Source of the DNA: Pseudomonas sp. GM18
GTDB lineage: Bacteria > Pseudomonadota > Gammaproteobacteria > Pseudomonadales > Pseudomonadaceae
Reading direction: 5' to 3'
DNA length: 64,000 nucleotides
Assembly: GCF_000282195.1 (NCBI RefSeq)
Contig: NZ_AKJT01000087.1
Span: 1 to 64,000 of the forward strand
Position 1 is the stretch's first letter; the number at the start of each line of letters is the position of its first letter. Below the pieces are notes generated by a model. It worked only from the letters and a program-made list of their open reading frames with translations, had not been told where the DNA came from and ran no database searches. The translations under genes and the position numbers were made by a program. This document shows positions 1 to 8,649 of this stretch, in pieces.

Positions 1-91
1 CGCTCTGCGTGGGAATGCAGCCCGTGACGCTCCGCGTCACTGGACGCGGAGCGTCCCTTGAGGCATTCCCACGCGGAGCGTGGGAACGATC
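1..91. repeat. REPIN-like palindromic element, family A (cut by window edge)
   Basis: Nested inverted repeats: outer arms built on GTGGGAATGC / GCATTCCCACGC, and an inner pair GACGCTCCGCGTC / GACGCGGAGCGTC. The left end lies outside the window. The same family recurs at 21852-21956, with single degenerate hairpins at about 32085-32112 and 38450-38484. It is non-coding and sits downstream of leuA. Confidence 0.75.
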
Positions 92-98
92 ATCAACA

Positions 99-132
99 AA
101 AAGGCCCCGAGGTTCTCACCCCGGGGCCTTTT
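99..132 (-). terminator. Intrinsic terminator of leuA
   Basis: An 11-bp stem AAAAGGCCCCG / CGGGGCCTTTT starts 16 bases past the leuA stop on the minus strand and is followed by a T-run in that direction. This is a textbook Rho-independent terminator. Confidence 0.9.
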
Positions 133-147
133 GCATTGCTGCGAAGC

Positions 148-1827
148 TTATGCCGCTTTCGCTTCCGGCTGGCTCAGGGAGCGGTTCAGCGCGCTGAACA
201 GGGCCTTGAAGCTGGCAGTGGTGATGTTTTCGTCGATGCCGACGCCGTGCACCGCACGCTCACCATTGACCCGCAGTTCAATGTAGGCCGCGGCCTTGGC
301 ATTGGTGCCCGCGCCGATGGCGTGTTCGTTGTAGTCCATGATTTCCACCGGGATCGGCAGGCCGGCCACCAGTGCTTCCAGGGCACCGTTGCCCTTGCCG
401 CGCCAGTGCAGGTTGGTTTCGCCCTGACCTTTGCTGGAAACTTCGACTTCCACGGCGCTGTGACCGTTTTCTTCCTGCAAACGATGGCTGACCAGCGCAT
501 ACGGGGTGTTGGCCTGCAAGTACTCGCTGTGCAGCAGCGCGTGGATTTGCTGGGCTGTCATCTCCAGGCCCAGGCGATCGGTTTCACGCTGCACGACCTG
601 GCTGAACTCGATCTGCATGCGACGCGGCAAGCTGATGCCGTATTCCTGTTCCAGCAGGTAAGCGATACCGCCCTTGCCCGACTGGCTGTTGACGCGAATC
701 ACCGCCTCGTAGCTGCGGCCGATGTCGGCCGGGTCGATCGGCAGGTACGGCACTTCCCACAGGGCGTCCGGTTGCTGCTGGGCGAAGCCCTTGCGGATCG
801 CATCCTGGTGCGAGCCGGAGAACGCGGTGTGAACCAGGTCGCCGACGTACGGGTGACGTGGGTGCACCGCAATCTGGTTGCATTCTTCGACGACTTTGCG
901 CACGCCGTCGATGTCGGAGAAGTCCAGCTCAGGGTCGACGCCCTGGGTGTAGAGGTTCAATGCCACGGTGACGAGATCGACGTTACCGGTACGCTCGCCG
1001 TTGCCGAACAGGCAGCCTTCGACACGGTCGGCGCCGGCCATCAGGCCCAGCTCGGTGGCGGCCACGCCGGTGCCACGGTCGTTGTGGGTGTGCAGGCTGA
1101 TGATCACGCTGTCACGACGGTTGATGTGACGACCGAACCATTCGATCTGGTCGGCATAGATGTTCGGGGTGGCGCATTCGACGGTGGCGGGCAGGTTGAG
1201 GATCACCTTGTGCTCAGGCGTCGGGTTCCACACCTCGATCACCGCGTCGCAGACTTCCTTGGCGAATTCCAGTTCGGTGGCGCTGAAGGTTTCTGGCGAG
1301 TATTCGAAGGTCCACTCGGTGTCCGGCTGCTGGGCGGCATATTTGACGAACAGCTTGGCGGCGTTCACGGCGATGGCCTTGATCCCGTCCTTGTCTTGGT
1401 TGAAGACAATGCGGCGGAAGGAAGGGGAGGTCGCGTTGTACAGGTGAACGATGGCCTTCTTGGCGCCGCGCAGGGATTCGAAGGTGCGCGCGATCAGGTC
1501 TTCACGGCCCTGGGTCAGCACCTGAATGGTGGTGTCGTCCGGGATGTGGCCGTCTTCGATCAGGGTACGCACGAAGTCGAAGTCGGTTTGCGAAGCGGCC
1601 GGGAACGAGGCTTCGATTTCTTTCACGCCGACGGAGACCAGGGTCTTCCAGAAACGCAGCTTCTTGACCGCGTCCATAGGCTCGATCAGCGACTGGTTGC
1701 CGTCACGAAGGTCCGAGCTGCACCAGATCGGCGCGACGTCGATGGTCTTCGATGGCCAGGTGCGGTCCGGCAGGTTGATGGTCGGGAACGCGCGGTATTT
1801 CGAAGACGGGTCTTTGAGCATGCTCAT
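148..1827 (-). CDS. leuA: 2-isopropylmalate synthase
   Basis: LeuA condenses acetyl-CoA with 2-oxoisovalerate, the first committed step of leucine synthesis, in the cytoplasm. The 559-residue length fits the longer LeuA type found in Pseudomonas. The N-terminal TIM-barrel domain shows the HMGL-like signature LRDGNQ at residues 40-45 (D42 expected to bind the metal) and the HTHND metal site with H246 and H248. The C-terminal part, roughly from residue 430, is the LeuA dimer domain where leucine feedback acts. The ATG at 1827 follows AAGGA at good spacing; a second ATG lies two codons in. It is a single-gene unit with its own terminator and a candidate regulatory leader upstream. Confidence 0.97.
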   Translation of the reverse strand: MSMLKDPSSKYRAFPTINLPDRTWPSKTIDVAPIWCSSDLRDGNQSLIEPMDAVKKLRFWKTLVSVGVKEIEASFPAASQTDFDFVRTLIEDGHIPDDTTIQVLTQGREDLIARTFESLRGAKKAIVHLYNATSPSFRRIVFNQDKDGIKAIAVNAAKLFVKYAAQQPDTEWTFEYSPETFSATELEFAKEVCDAVIEVWNPTPEHKVILNLPATVECATPNIYADQIEWFGRHINRRDSVIISLHTHNDRGTGVAATELGLMAGADRVEGCLFGNGERTGNVDLVTVALNLYTQGVDPELDFSDIDGVRKVVEECNQIAVHPRHPYVGDLVHTAFSGSHQDAIRKGFAQQQPDALWEVPYLPIDPADIGRSYEAVIRVNSQSGKGGIAYLLEQEYGISLPRRMQIEFSQVVQRETDRLGLEMTAQQIHALLHSEYLQANTPYALVSHRLQEENGHSAVEVEVSSKGQGETNLHWRGKGNGALEALVAGLPIPVEIMDYNEHAIGAGTNAKAAAYIELRVNGERAVHGVGIDENITTASFKALFSALNRSLSQPEAKAA

Positions 1828-1852
1828 TGGAAAATCCTTATTGTGTGGGCCG

Positions 1853-1926
1853 AAAAAAGGCGGCCTGCCGGTGGATCAAATGTTCTGGTAAAGCGTCAGA
1901 CGAGGCACCGCGATTCAGCCCGGCAG
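1853..1926 (-). promoter_or_regulatory. Possible attenuator pairing region of leuA
   Basis: On the minus-strand transcript the end of the leader frame (1920-1926) can pair over 7 bp with 1865-1871, just before a six-T run. A competing small hairpin GGCCG / CGGCC brackets the T-run itself. Mutually exclusive pairings of this kind are typical of attenuators. The stem is short and I cannot fold it rigorously. Confidence 0.35.
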
Positions 1927-1992
1927 TCGTGCACTGACGAGGCACAGGCTGCGGTGCTGGCGGAGCTGAATGAGGGTGTGAGAGGTTTTCAT
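1915..1992 (-). CDS. Candidate leucine-rich leader peptide upstream of leuA
   Basis: A 25-codon open frame begins with ATG at 1992, about 90 bases before leuA on the same strand. Five of its 25 residues are Leu (CTC, CTC, CTG, CTC, CTG), with one Ile and one Val. An AGGG lies 8 bases before the ATG. Its last codons contain CTGCCGG (1920-1926), exactly complementary to CCGGCAG (1865-1871 on the minus strand), which is followed within about 12 bases by a six-T run (1853-1858). A 10-base direct repeat GTGCCTCGTC occurs inside the frame (1936-1945) and after it (1899-1908). This resembles an attenuation leader, but the leucine codons are scattered rather than tandem. The function is inferred. Confidence 0.5.
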   Translation of the reverse strand: MKTSHTLIQLRQHRSLCLVSARLPG

Positions 1993-2210
1993 GCCTTCAA
2001 CCCTAACCGCGGGGGGAAAGGATGGCAAGCAGTCGAAAAACTTTGAGAGGAATCCTCGAAAAGCAGGATTTTGCGAGATTTTATTGCTCGTAGGAGGCTG
2101 GATCGTTTTGTTGTTTGCGCAGTGTCTCAGCCATGCGCAATCGATAGAAGAAGGGTTGAGTGGGTTGGGAGTGGGAGTGTTCGGTTTATCTGCGGGTTTC
2201 GGTGATGCTC

Positions 2211-2244
2211 AGGCCGCCTTCGCGGACAAGCCCGCGAAGAGGCC
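2211..2244. repeat. REP-like hairpin in the leuA upstream region
   Basis: CTTCGCGG and CCGCGAAG form the core of a stem whose outer arms are GGCC / GGCC, with a short loop. It is similar to, but degenerate from, common Pseudomonas REP cores. It may also stop transcription of the M23 peptidase gene, whose stop codon lies at 2263. Otherwise I see nothing in 1993-2262; the short frames there have no family resemblance. Confidence 0.5.
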
Positions 2245-2262
2245 ATCAGCCTCAACCACTGC

Positions 2263-3084
2263 TTATGGCTGAAACGCACCAATAAAAATCGCCGGATCCA
2301 CCCGCGCATCGTTCAGGCTGACATTCCAGTGCATATGCGGCCCGGTCGCGCGGCCAGTTGAGCCGACTTTCCCGACCACGTCACCACGCGCCAGTTGCTG
2401 GCCGACTTTCACGTCGATCTTCGACATGTGGCAGAACATGCTGATAAAGCCCTGGCCGTGGTCGACGAACACCGTGTTGCCGTTGAAGAAGTAATTCCCG
2501 ATCAGGATCACCTTGCCGGCGGCCGGGGTTTTGATCGGCGTGCCTGCGGGCACTGCAAAGTCGAGGCCCGCGTGGGGATTGCGCTCTTCGCCATTGAAGA
2601 AGCGGCGCACGCCGAACTTGCTCGACAGCGGCCCATCTACTGGTTTGTCCAGCAGCAGGTTGCTCGGGGTATTCGGACTGAAGCTGCGGTAGGCCCGGAT
2701 CTGCTCGGCCAGCTCGCCTTCGATGCGCTTGAGATTTTCCGGGTTCGGATTGACCTGCTGCGTATTCTTCAGGGTGATGTGCTGTTCCGGGTATTTCTTG
2801 CTGCCGACGGTGAAGCTCAGGTTGCGGCCACCGCTGCTAAGCGACTGACTGCCCGGTTTGACCGTCAGCGGCACGCCGACGATGGCCAGCCAGTTGTTCT
2901 GTTCCTTGACCACCAATACGGGCTTGCCTTGGTAGCTGGCTTTCGGTGCCTGGGCGGAGCTGCCCAGATCCACCACTGCCACGCCACCCGGCACCGGTTT
3001 GTTCAATAGACGGGTGATGTAACTGTCGGCGTGGGCGTTGAAGGTCAGGCACAGCAACAGCAGCGGAGCGAAAAAACGCGACAT
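2263..3084 (-). CDS. Periplasmic M23-family peptidoglycan DD-metallopeptidase
   Basis: This 273-residue exported protein has a signal peptide ending near residue 19 (AHA-D) and a C-terminal LytM/M23 domain. The zinc motif HAGLD gives H171 and D175, and the second motif HMH gives H250 and H252, so the active site looks complete. H219 lies between them. The N-terminal half (20-140) is a beta-rich region seen in Pseudomonas M23 proteins of this type. It probably cleaves peptide cross-bridges in cell-wall peptidoglycan. The start lies only 3 bases after the xseA stop, so the two are co-transcribed. The exact wall bond cut is unknown. Confidence 0.88.
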   Translation of the reverse strand: MSRFFAPLLLLCLTFNAHADSYITRLLNKPVPGGVAVVDLGSSAQAPKASYQGKPVLVVKEQNNWLAIVGVPLTVKPGSQSLSSGGRNLSFTVGSKKYPEQHITLKNTQQVNPNPENLKRIEGELAEQIRAYRSFSPNTPSNLLLDKPVDGPLSSKFGVRRFFNGEERNPHAGLDFAVPAGTPIKTPAAGKVILIGNYFFNGNTVFVDHGQGFISMFCHMSKIDVKVGQQLARGDVVGKVGSTGRATGPHMHWNVSLNDARVDPAIFIGAFQP

Positions 3085-3087
3085 GGA

Positions 3088-4467
3088 TCAATCCAGTAAA
3101 GAAAGGGTGACAGGCGTCAGGTGATTGTCTTCGACCCGCACTTGCAGCTCGCCTTCGCCGAGTTTGGCTTTCAGGCGCTGGCCAGTATGGGTCTGCGCGG
3201 CGCTGCGGATCGCGTTGCCGCGCTCGTCCAACAGAATGCTGTAACCACGGGCGAGGGTCGCCAACGGACTGACCACGTGCAGCGTCTGCATCTGACTTTG
3301 CAGTTGCAGGCGACGGGATTTAAGGCCTTCGCGCATGGCTCGGGGCAGGCGCTCGGCGAGGCTGTCGAGGCGCTGGTGAAGCATCGCCAGTTGTCGCCCG
3401 GGATGTTGCCCGGCGAGGCGGGTTTCCAGACGGATCAAGCGTTCGCGACGGGTATTGAGGCTGCGTTCGAAGGCGCGGCGCAGGCGCATGTCCAGATCGT
3501 CCAGACGTTGCGCTTGCTGACGCAGGCGCTCGCCGGGATGGCGCAAGCGGCGAGAGATGCCTTCCAGGCGCAGCCGATCACGCATCAAGCGGTCACGCAT
3601 GCGCATCACCAGTCGTCGGTGCAGGCTTTCGACCCGACGCACCAGATCGCTGGAGTCCGGCGCCAGCAGCTCGGCGGCGGCGGACGGCGTCGGGGCGCGA
3701 ACGTCGGCGACGAAGTCACTGATCGACACGTCGGTTTCATGGCCGACGGCGCTGACAATCGGCGTCACGCAGGCGTCTACGGCGCGGGCCACGGCTTCTT
3801 CGTTGAAACACCAGAGGTCTTCCAGCGAGCCGCCGCCACGGGCCAGGATCAACGCATCGAAACCACGGGCGTCCGCCAGTTTCAGTGCGCGGACAATCTG
3901 CGCAGTGGCTTCGCGGCCTTGCACGGCGGTGGGGATCAACGTCAGTTGCACCTGCGGCGCACGGCGGCGGAACACACTGATGATGTCGCGGATCACCGCG
4001 CCGGTGGGTGAACTGATGATGCCGATGCGTTGCGGGTGCGCCGGCAATGGCACTTTGCGCTCGGCGCTGAACAGGCCTTCGGCGCTGAGTTTTTCCTTCA
4101 ATGCATCAAAGGCCAGGCGCAGGGCGCCATCACCGGCCGGCTCTACGGTGTCGAGAATCAGTTGGTAGTCGCCGCGGCCCTCGAACAACGAAACCTTGCC
4201 GCGAACCTTGACCGCCAGGCCATCCTTCAGCGCCTGGCGAACCCGTGCCGCGTTCTGCCGGAACAAAGCACAACGCACCTGGGCGCCGCTGTCCTTGAGG
4301 GTGAAATACACATGGCCGGACGCCGGGCGGGCGAGGTTGGAGATTTCGCCTTCGACCCAGATGTTGCTGAACACGTCTTCGAGCAACACCCGCGCGCGGC
4401 CGTTGAGCTGGCTGACAGTCAGGACTTCCCGGTCCAGGCCGAGTCTTGCAAAGGGATCTTTAATCAT
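3088..4467 (-). CDS. xseA: Exodeoxyribonuclease VII large subunit
   Basis: XseA with XseB forms exonuclease VII, which degrades single-stranded DNA from both ends without metal. The 459 residues match the family length. The N-terminal OB-fold (about 15-115, with NIWVEGEISN and the GHVYFTLKD stretch) binds ssDNA. The central catalytic domain follows, with the conserved ARGGGS, DLWCFNEE and GHETDVSISD motifs (about 210-255). The C-terminal half is a long arginine-rich coiled coil. The small subunit xseB is not adjacent. It is the first gene of the xseA-M23 peptidase operon. Confidence 0.96.
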   Translation of the reverse strand: MIKDPFARLGLDREVLTVSQLNGRARVLLEDVFSNIWVEGEISNLARPASGHVYFTLKDSGAQVRCALFRQNAARVRQALKDGLAVKVRGKVSLFEGRGDYQLILDTVEPAGDGALRLAFDALKEKLSAEGLFSAERKVPLPAHPQRIGIISSPTGAVIRDIISVFRRRAPQVQLTLIPTAVQGREATAQIVRALKLADARGFDALILARGGGSLEDLWCFNEEAVARAVDACVTPIVSAVGHETDVSISDFVADVRAPTPSAAAELLAPDSSDLVRRVESLHRRLVMRMRDRLMRDRLRLEGISRRLRHPGERLRQQAQRLDDLDMRLRRAFERSLNTRRERLIRLETRLAGQHPGRQLAMLHQRLDSLAERLPRAMREGLKSRRLQLQSQMQTLHVVSPLATLARGYSILLDERGNAIRSAAQTHTGQRLKAKLGEGELQVRVEDNHLTPVTLSLLD

Positions 4468-4539
4468 GGGCGCAGTTTAAAGGCATTCGGCGATCAATCT
4501 CCATGAGCCAGTGTAAATCCCTTGTGGGAGCGGGCTTTG

Positions 4540-5436
4540 CTACGGCAATCGGGTGAAGTGTTCGACGAATTGCTGAACCAGCGCGGTGGGATCTTGCCGG
4601 CAGGCGAGGGCGACGGTGCTGTGGCAATCCGGATCGGCCAAGGGGAGAAAGTGGATGTCCGGCGGCGCGATGTCCTGCATCGACTCCGGTAGCAGCGTGA
4701 TGCCGAACCCGGCCTGGATCAATTGCAGTTGCGTGGTTTTGCGCGATACCACCCGAGCCGCCCGGGGAAAGAACCCTTGGCGCATGCACAACTCGGCGGA
4801 CAGATAGCTCAGGCCGCCACGCTGTGGATGAGGGATGGAAATAAACGCTTCATCCTTCAACTGTGCCAGATCGATGCCGTGCGCCGACTTATCCACAGCC
4901 AGCCGATGATTTGGCGGCACCGCCAGCAACAGACGCTCGCTGTACAGCGGAACAATCTGCACCCCTTCGCGCTGACGCAGCACCGGCAGGCGCAACAGAC
5001 CCACATCAAGGCGACCTTCGGCCAATTCTTCCAGTTGCGCCTCGGAGGACAGCTTGACGATGTCCATCGACACCCCGGTGTGCTGATCCAGATAGGCGCT
5101 GATGCCGCGCAGCAGCCGACCGCTCATGGGCACGGTGCTGGAGTGACTCAGGCGCAAGACGCCCAGTTGGCCGGTGCCCACCTGAGTGGCCATTTCGCTG
5201 GCCTTGGTCAGTTCGTTCAGCAGGTTTCTGGCCCTAGGCAAGAAGGCTTCACCCGCCGCGGTCAGTCGGGGCTGGCGCGCGGTGCGTTCGAACAACGGCG
5301 TTTGCAGGCGGGTTTCCATGTCCTTGATTTGCCGGCTCAAGGCAGATTGAGCAATAAACAGTCGTTCGGCCGCAGCGCTGAAGCTGCCGCTCTCGGCGAT
5401 TTCCACGAAGTAACGCAATTGGCGGGTTGAAAGCAC
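4540..5436 (-). CDS. LysR-family transcriptional regulator
   Basis: The N-terminal winged helix-turn-helix is clear: RQLRYFVEIAESGSFSAAAE, then AQSALSRQIKDMETRLQ and FERTARQPRLTAAG. A periplasmic-binding-like effector domain follows (about 90-298). I place the start at the GTG at 5436, which has AAAAAGG eight bases upstream and gives the normal 298 residues; a TTG at 5487 in frame would add 17 residues not typical of the family. It is divergent from the TSUP gene at 5537, about 100 bp away, which it most likely controls. The effector is unknown. Confidence 0.9.
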   Translation of the reverse strand: MLSTRQLRYFVEIAESGSFSAAAERLFIAQSALSRQIKDMETRLQTPLFERTARQPRLTAAGEAFLPRARNLLNELTKASEMATQVGTGQLGVLRLSHSSTVPMSGRLLRGISAYLDQHTGVSMDIVKLSSEAQLEELAEGRLDVGLLRLPVLRQREGVQIVPLYSERLLLAVPPNHRLAVDKSAHGIDLAQLKDEAFISIPHPQRGGLSYLSAELCMRQGFFPRAARVVSRKTTQLQLIQAGFGITLLPESMQDIAPPDIHFLPLADPDCHSTVALACRQDPTALVQQFVEHFTRLP

Positions 5437-5536
5437 CAGGTATGCCTTTTTGAGATGGGTGGTCGATTTTGAAGATATTAGTCGCAACGCCTGACGCTGG
5501 CTAAAGTCATCACAGGAATAAAAGGAAGCCGTGTCG

Positions 5537-6304
5537 ATGAATGTGTTGGAGTTGTTAAACCAATGGCCGTGGGGTGCGGTGGATTGGTTGGTGATCGGAT
5601 TGGGTGTTGCTCTGGCCTACATCGTGTTCGGCATTGCCGGTTTTGGCACCGCGCTGGTAGCGGGGCCGGTTCTGATTCTGTTCATGCCGCTGTCGAAAAT
5701 CGTGCCGCTGCTGGTGCTGCTGGATTTCGTTGCGGCGTTCGGCAATCTGCTGCCCTCGCGCCGAAATGTAGCGCGGCCCGAGTTGCTGCGACTACTGCCG
5801 TGCATGGCGGTGGGCTGCACGTTGGGGGTGATTTTTCTGCTGAACCTAAAGTCCGATGTGTTGTTGCTGTTGATGGGGCTGTTTATCAGTGCCTATGCGA
5901 TTTACAGCCTGTGGATCAAAACCCGTCCGACGCAATTATCCGCCGGGTGGGCGGTGCCAATGGGCACGGTGGGCGGGATGTTCGGGGCGCTGTTTGGCAG
6001 TGGTGGTTTTTTGTATGCGATCTATTTGAACAGTCGGTTACCCAAGGACGAGGCCCGGGCCACCCAAAGTGCGCTGATCAGTTGCAGCACCGTGGTGCGT
6101 TTGAGCCTGTTTGCCGTCGCCGGGGTGTATGCCGAGCTACCCTTGTTGGTATTGGCGCTGTGTTTGTTGCCGGCGATGGCGCTGGGGTTGTGGATCGGCC
6201 GGCGGTTGACCATGAAATTGTCCCGCGAGGCCTTCGTGCGGCTGGTGACCTGGCTGGTGCTGGCCAGCGGGATTGCCTTGATCGGGCGTTATTTGAGTAC
6301 TTGA
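5537..6304 (+). CDS. TSUP-family membrane permease (TauE/SafE type)
   Basis: This protein of about 255 residues is almost wholly hydrophobic, with about seven or eight predicted membrane segments. It shows the two glycine-rich half-repeats typical of TSUP transporters (GIAGFGTALVAGP near the N-terminus, GGMFGALFGSGGF near residue 145). Family members export or import sulfite, sulfoacetate and other small organic anions; the substrate here cannot be read from sequence. The ATG at 5537 lies 8 bases after AAGGAAG; a GTG at 5531 is possible but too close to that site. The divergent LysR gene is its likely regulator. Confidence 0.85.
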   Translation: MNVLELLNQWPWGAVDWLVIGLGVALAYIVFGIAGFGTALVAGPVLILFMPLSKIVPLLVLLDFVAAFGNLLPSRRNVARPELLRLLPCMAVGCTLGVIFLLNLKSDVLLLLMGLFISAYAIYSLWIKTRPTQLSAGWAVPMGTVGGMFGALFGSGGFLYAIYLNSRLPKDEARATQSALISCSTVVRLSLFAVAGVYAELPLLVLALCLLPAMALGLWIGRRLTMKLSREAFVRLVTWLVLASGIALIGRYLST

Positions 6305-6390
6305 CCGGATTTCGTCAGGGATTAAGCTGCCGGCCGTCCTGGCAATCGGCACGCCGCAGGAACATCCATTTGACGCAGTAGGCTTGCACC

Positions 6391-6939
6391 ATGAATTCGC
6401 AAAGCATCATCGTCCCGAAAATCTCCACACTGCCGGTACACGAACCCCGGGCTCGGGCAGTCGTGCGGTGGCTGGTGCGCAAGAACATCATTAAAGAAGA
6501 GCTGACCACCTGTGGCCGCACCGGCAATCGCATGGCCCACGCCATCGCCGACGGTGCCCGCGCCGTGGTCCTGCACCCTGAAGCGCTGCCGTTCGGCGAG
6601 CCAATCAATGGCCTGGAAATCATCACCAAGCGCTGCATCTATACACCGGCCAAGGGTTTCCTCGAAGAAGCCGGCTGCGCCGAGTGCCGCAAGGAAATTG
6701 GCGAAGCGCTGTTCGAAAGCCTGGAAGACTGGATGCCGGGGCGCACCGATAACTTCACCTGCCCTGAATGCGGGCATGAAGACGACATCAACGGCTTTCT
6801 GTTTTTGCAGGAATGCGGCTTTTCCAACCTGGGGTTCATCTTCAACAATTGGCTCGAGGCCGGGTTCAAGCAGGACTTTATCGATGAGTTTGCCGATTGG
6901 CTGGATCAGCCCGTGAGTTGGGTCAAAGTCGAACTCTAA
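6391..6939 (+). CDS. Conserved Pseudomonas protein with zinc-ribbon cysteines, function unknown
   Basis: This 182-residue soluble protein has no signal peptide. Two CxxC pairs, C96-x2-C99 and C124-x2-C127, with a further C41, C82 and C142, suggest a structural zinc site. The C-terminal part is rich in aromatic and acidic residues. Homologues next to guaB in other pseudomonads are sometimes labelled a sugar ABC transporter ATPase, but I see no Walker A, Walker B or ABC signature, so that label looks wrong. It precedes guaB, whose promoter lies in the gap between them, so it is probably a separate transcript. Confidence 0.75.
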   Translation: MNSQSIIVPKISTLPVHEPRARAVVRWLVRKNIIKEELTTCGRTGNRMAHAIADGARAVVLHPEALPFGEPINGLEIITKRCIYTPAKGFLEEAGCAECRKEIGEALFESLEDWMPGRTDNFTCPECGHEDDINGFLFLQECGFSNLGFIFNNWLEAGFKQDFIDEFADWLDQPVSWVKVEL

Positions 6940-7015
6940 ATGCCGACCCCGGTCCTCTGCGGGGGACAATGTTTCTCCGTATGTCAGTAATGCCAATAAT
7001 AGGCAGAGTTTTACA

Positions 7016-7044
7016 TTGAACCCGAGGGGGTGTCTGACTATAAT
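7016..7044 (+). promoter_or_regulatory. Sigma-70 promoter of guaB
   Basis: The -35 hexamer TTGAAC (7016-7021) and a perfect -10 TATAAT (7039-7044) are separated by 17 bp. The GC-rich GGCGCGC directly after the -10 resembles the discriminator of stringently controlled promoters. Transcription would start near 7051, about 30 bases before the guaB ATG. Confidence 0.85.
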
Positions 7045-7080
7045 GGCGCGCTTCCATTTTCCCGCTCGGGAGCCCCCGCG

Positions 7081-8550
7081 ATGCTGCGTATCAGCCAAGA
7101 AGCTCTGACATTCGACGACATTCTCCTAGTGCCCGGTTATTCCGAGGTGCTTCCTAACGAAGTCAGTCTCAAGACCCGCCTTACCCGTGGCATCGAGCTG
7201 AACATTCCACTGGTTTCTGCCGCCATGGACACCGTTACTGAAGCCCGTCTGGCAATCGCCATGGCTCAGGAAGGTGGCATCGGCATCATCCACAAGAACA
7301 TGACCATCGAGCAGCAAGCTGCCGAAGTGCGCAAGGTCAAGAAGTTCGAAGCCGGCGTCGTCAAGGACCCGATCACCATCGAGGCCGATGCCACGGTTCG
7401 TGATCTGTTCGAACTGACCCGCCTGCACAACATCTCCGGCGTTCCGGTACTGCACGATGGCGACCTGGTCGGCATCGTCACTTCCCGTGACGTGCGCTTC
7501 GAAAACCGTCTGGACATCAGTGTCCGTGAAGTGATGACGCCCAAAGAACGTCTGGTCACGGTCAAGGAAGGCGCCAACAAGAACGATGTGCGTGAATTGC
7601 TGCACAAGCACCGCATCGAGCGCGTGCTGATCGTCGACGACAAATTCGCCCTCAAAGGCATGATGACCGTCAACGACATCGAAAAAGCCAAGGCTTACCC
7701 GCTGGCCAGCAAGGACGATCAAGGTCGTCTGCGCGTTGGCGCTGCAGTCGGTACCGGTAAAGACACCGGTGACCGCGTAGCCGCCCTGGTCAATGCCGGC
7801 GTGGACGTGGTGGTGGTCGACACTGCCCACGGTCACTCCAAAGGCGTGATCGACCGCGTTCGCTGGGTCAAACAGAATTTCCCTGAAGTGCAGGTCATTG
7901 GCGGCAACATCGCCACCGGCGCTGCCGCCAAGGCCCTGGCCGAAGCTGGCGCTGACGCAGTCAAGGTCGGTATCGGCCCAGGCTCGATCTGCACCACCCG
8001 TATCGTCGCCGGTGTCGGCGTCCCGCAAATCAGTGCCATCGCCAACGTCGCCGCCGCCCTTGAGGGCACTGGCGTTCCGTTGATCGCCGACGGCGGCATC
8101 CGTTTCTCCGGTGACCTGTCCAAGGCCATCGTGGCCGGTGCTTCCTGCGTGATGATGGGCTCGATGTTCGCCGGTACTGAAGAAGCGCCAGGCGAGATCG
8201 AACTATTCCAGGGCCGTTCGTACAAGGCTTATCGCGGTATGGGTTCGCTGGGCGCCATGTCCCAGGCTCAAGGTTCCTCCGACCGTTACTTCCAGGACTC
8301 CTCCGCGGGTGCCGAGAAGCTGGTTCCGGAAGGCATCGAAGGGCGTGTTCCTTACAAGGGCACCCTGAGCGCCATCATCCATCAACTGATGGGCGGCCTG
8401 CGTTCCTCGATGGGTTACACCGGCAGCGCCGACATCGAAGAAATGCGCACCAAGCCTGAGTTCGTGCGGATCACCGGCGCTGGCATGGCCGAGTCCCACG
8501 TCCACGACGTACAGATCACCAAAGAAGCGCCAAACTACCGCGTAGGTTGA
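7081..8550 (+). CDS. guaB: Inosine-5'-monophosphate dehydrogenase
   Basis: GuaB oxidises IMP to XMP with NAD+, the rate-limiting step of GMP synthesis. The 489-residue protein has the TIM-barrel interrupted by two CBS domains (about 93-205). The catalytic loop GPGSICTTRIVAGVGVPQ carries C304, and the flap contains YRGMGSLGAM. The start is the ATG at 7081, giving the family N-terminus MLRISQEALTFDD; an in-frame GTG at 7030 overlaps the promoter and is rejected. It is followed by guaA after a hairpin. Confidence 0.98.
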   Translation: MLRISQEALTFDDILLVPGYSEVLPNEVSLKTRLTRGIELNIPLVSAAMDTVTEARLAIAMAQEGGIGIIHKNMTIEQQAAEVRKVKKFEAGVVKDPITIEADATVRDLFELTRLHNISGVPVLHDGDLVGIVTSRDVRFENRLDISVREVMTPKERLVTVKEGANKNDVRELLHKHRIERVLIVDDKFALKGMMTVNDIEKAKAYPLASKDDQGRLRVGAAVGTGKDTGDRVAALVNAGVDVVVVDTAHGHSKGVIDRVRWVKQNFPEVQVIGGNIATGAAAKALAEAGADAVKVGIGPGSICTTRIVAGVGVPQISAIANVAAALEGTGVPLIADGGIRFSGDLSKAIVAGASCVMMGSMFAGTEEAPGEIELFQGRSYKAYRGMGSLGAMSQAQGSSDRYFQDSSAGAEKLVPEGIEGRVPYKGTLSAIIHQLMGGLRSSMGYTGSADIEEMRTKPEFVRITGAGMAESHVHDVQITKEAPNYRVG

Positions 8551-8571
8551 GGCTTCAAGCAAATCGTTAAG

Positions 8572-8603
8572 CAACCGGGGCTGTTCTATTCAGCCCCGAG
8601 TTG
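8572..8603 (+). terminator. Stem-loop between guaB and guaA
   Basis: CGGGGCTG and CAGCCCCG form a strong stem with a 7-base loop, extended by CAAC / GTTG, followed by a T-rich stretch without a clean T-run. It may partly terminate or stabilise the guaB transcript while letting some readthrough into guaA. Confidence 0.6.
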
Positions 8604-8649
8604 TTTCTGAATCACGACTGTTTCTGAATTACTTAGACGAGACTGAATC

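Noticed and set aside
58..2046. Long plus-strand open frame of 662 codons opposite leuA
   Set aside because: It mirrors leuA codon for codon, as expected in GC-rich DNA, and its translation has no recognisable domain.
1991..2272. 93-codon plus-strand frame between leuA and the M23 peptidase gene
   Set aside because: It crosses a REP-like hairpin, lacks a good ribosome site and resembles no family; the opposite-strand leader frame is better supported.
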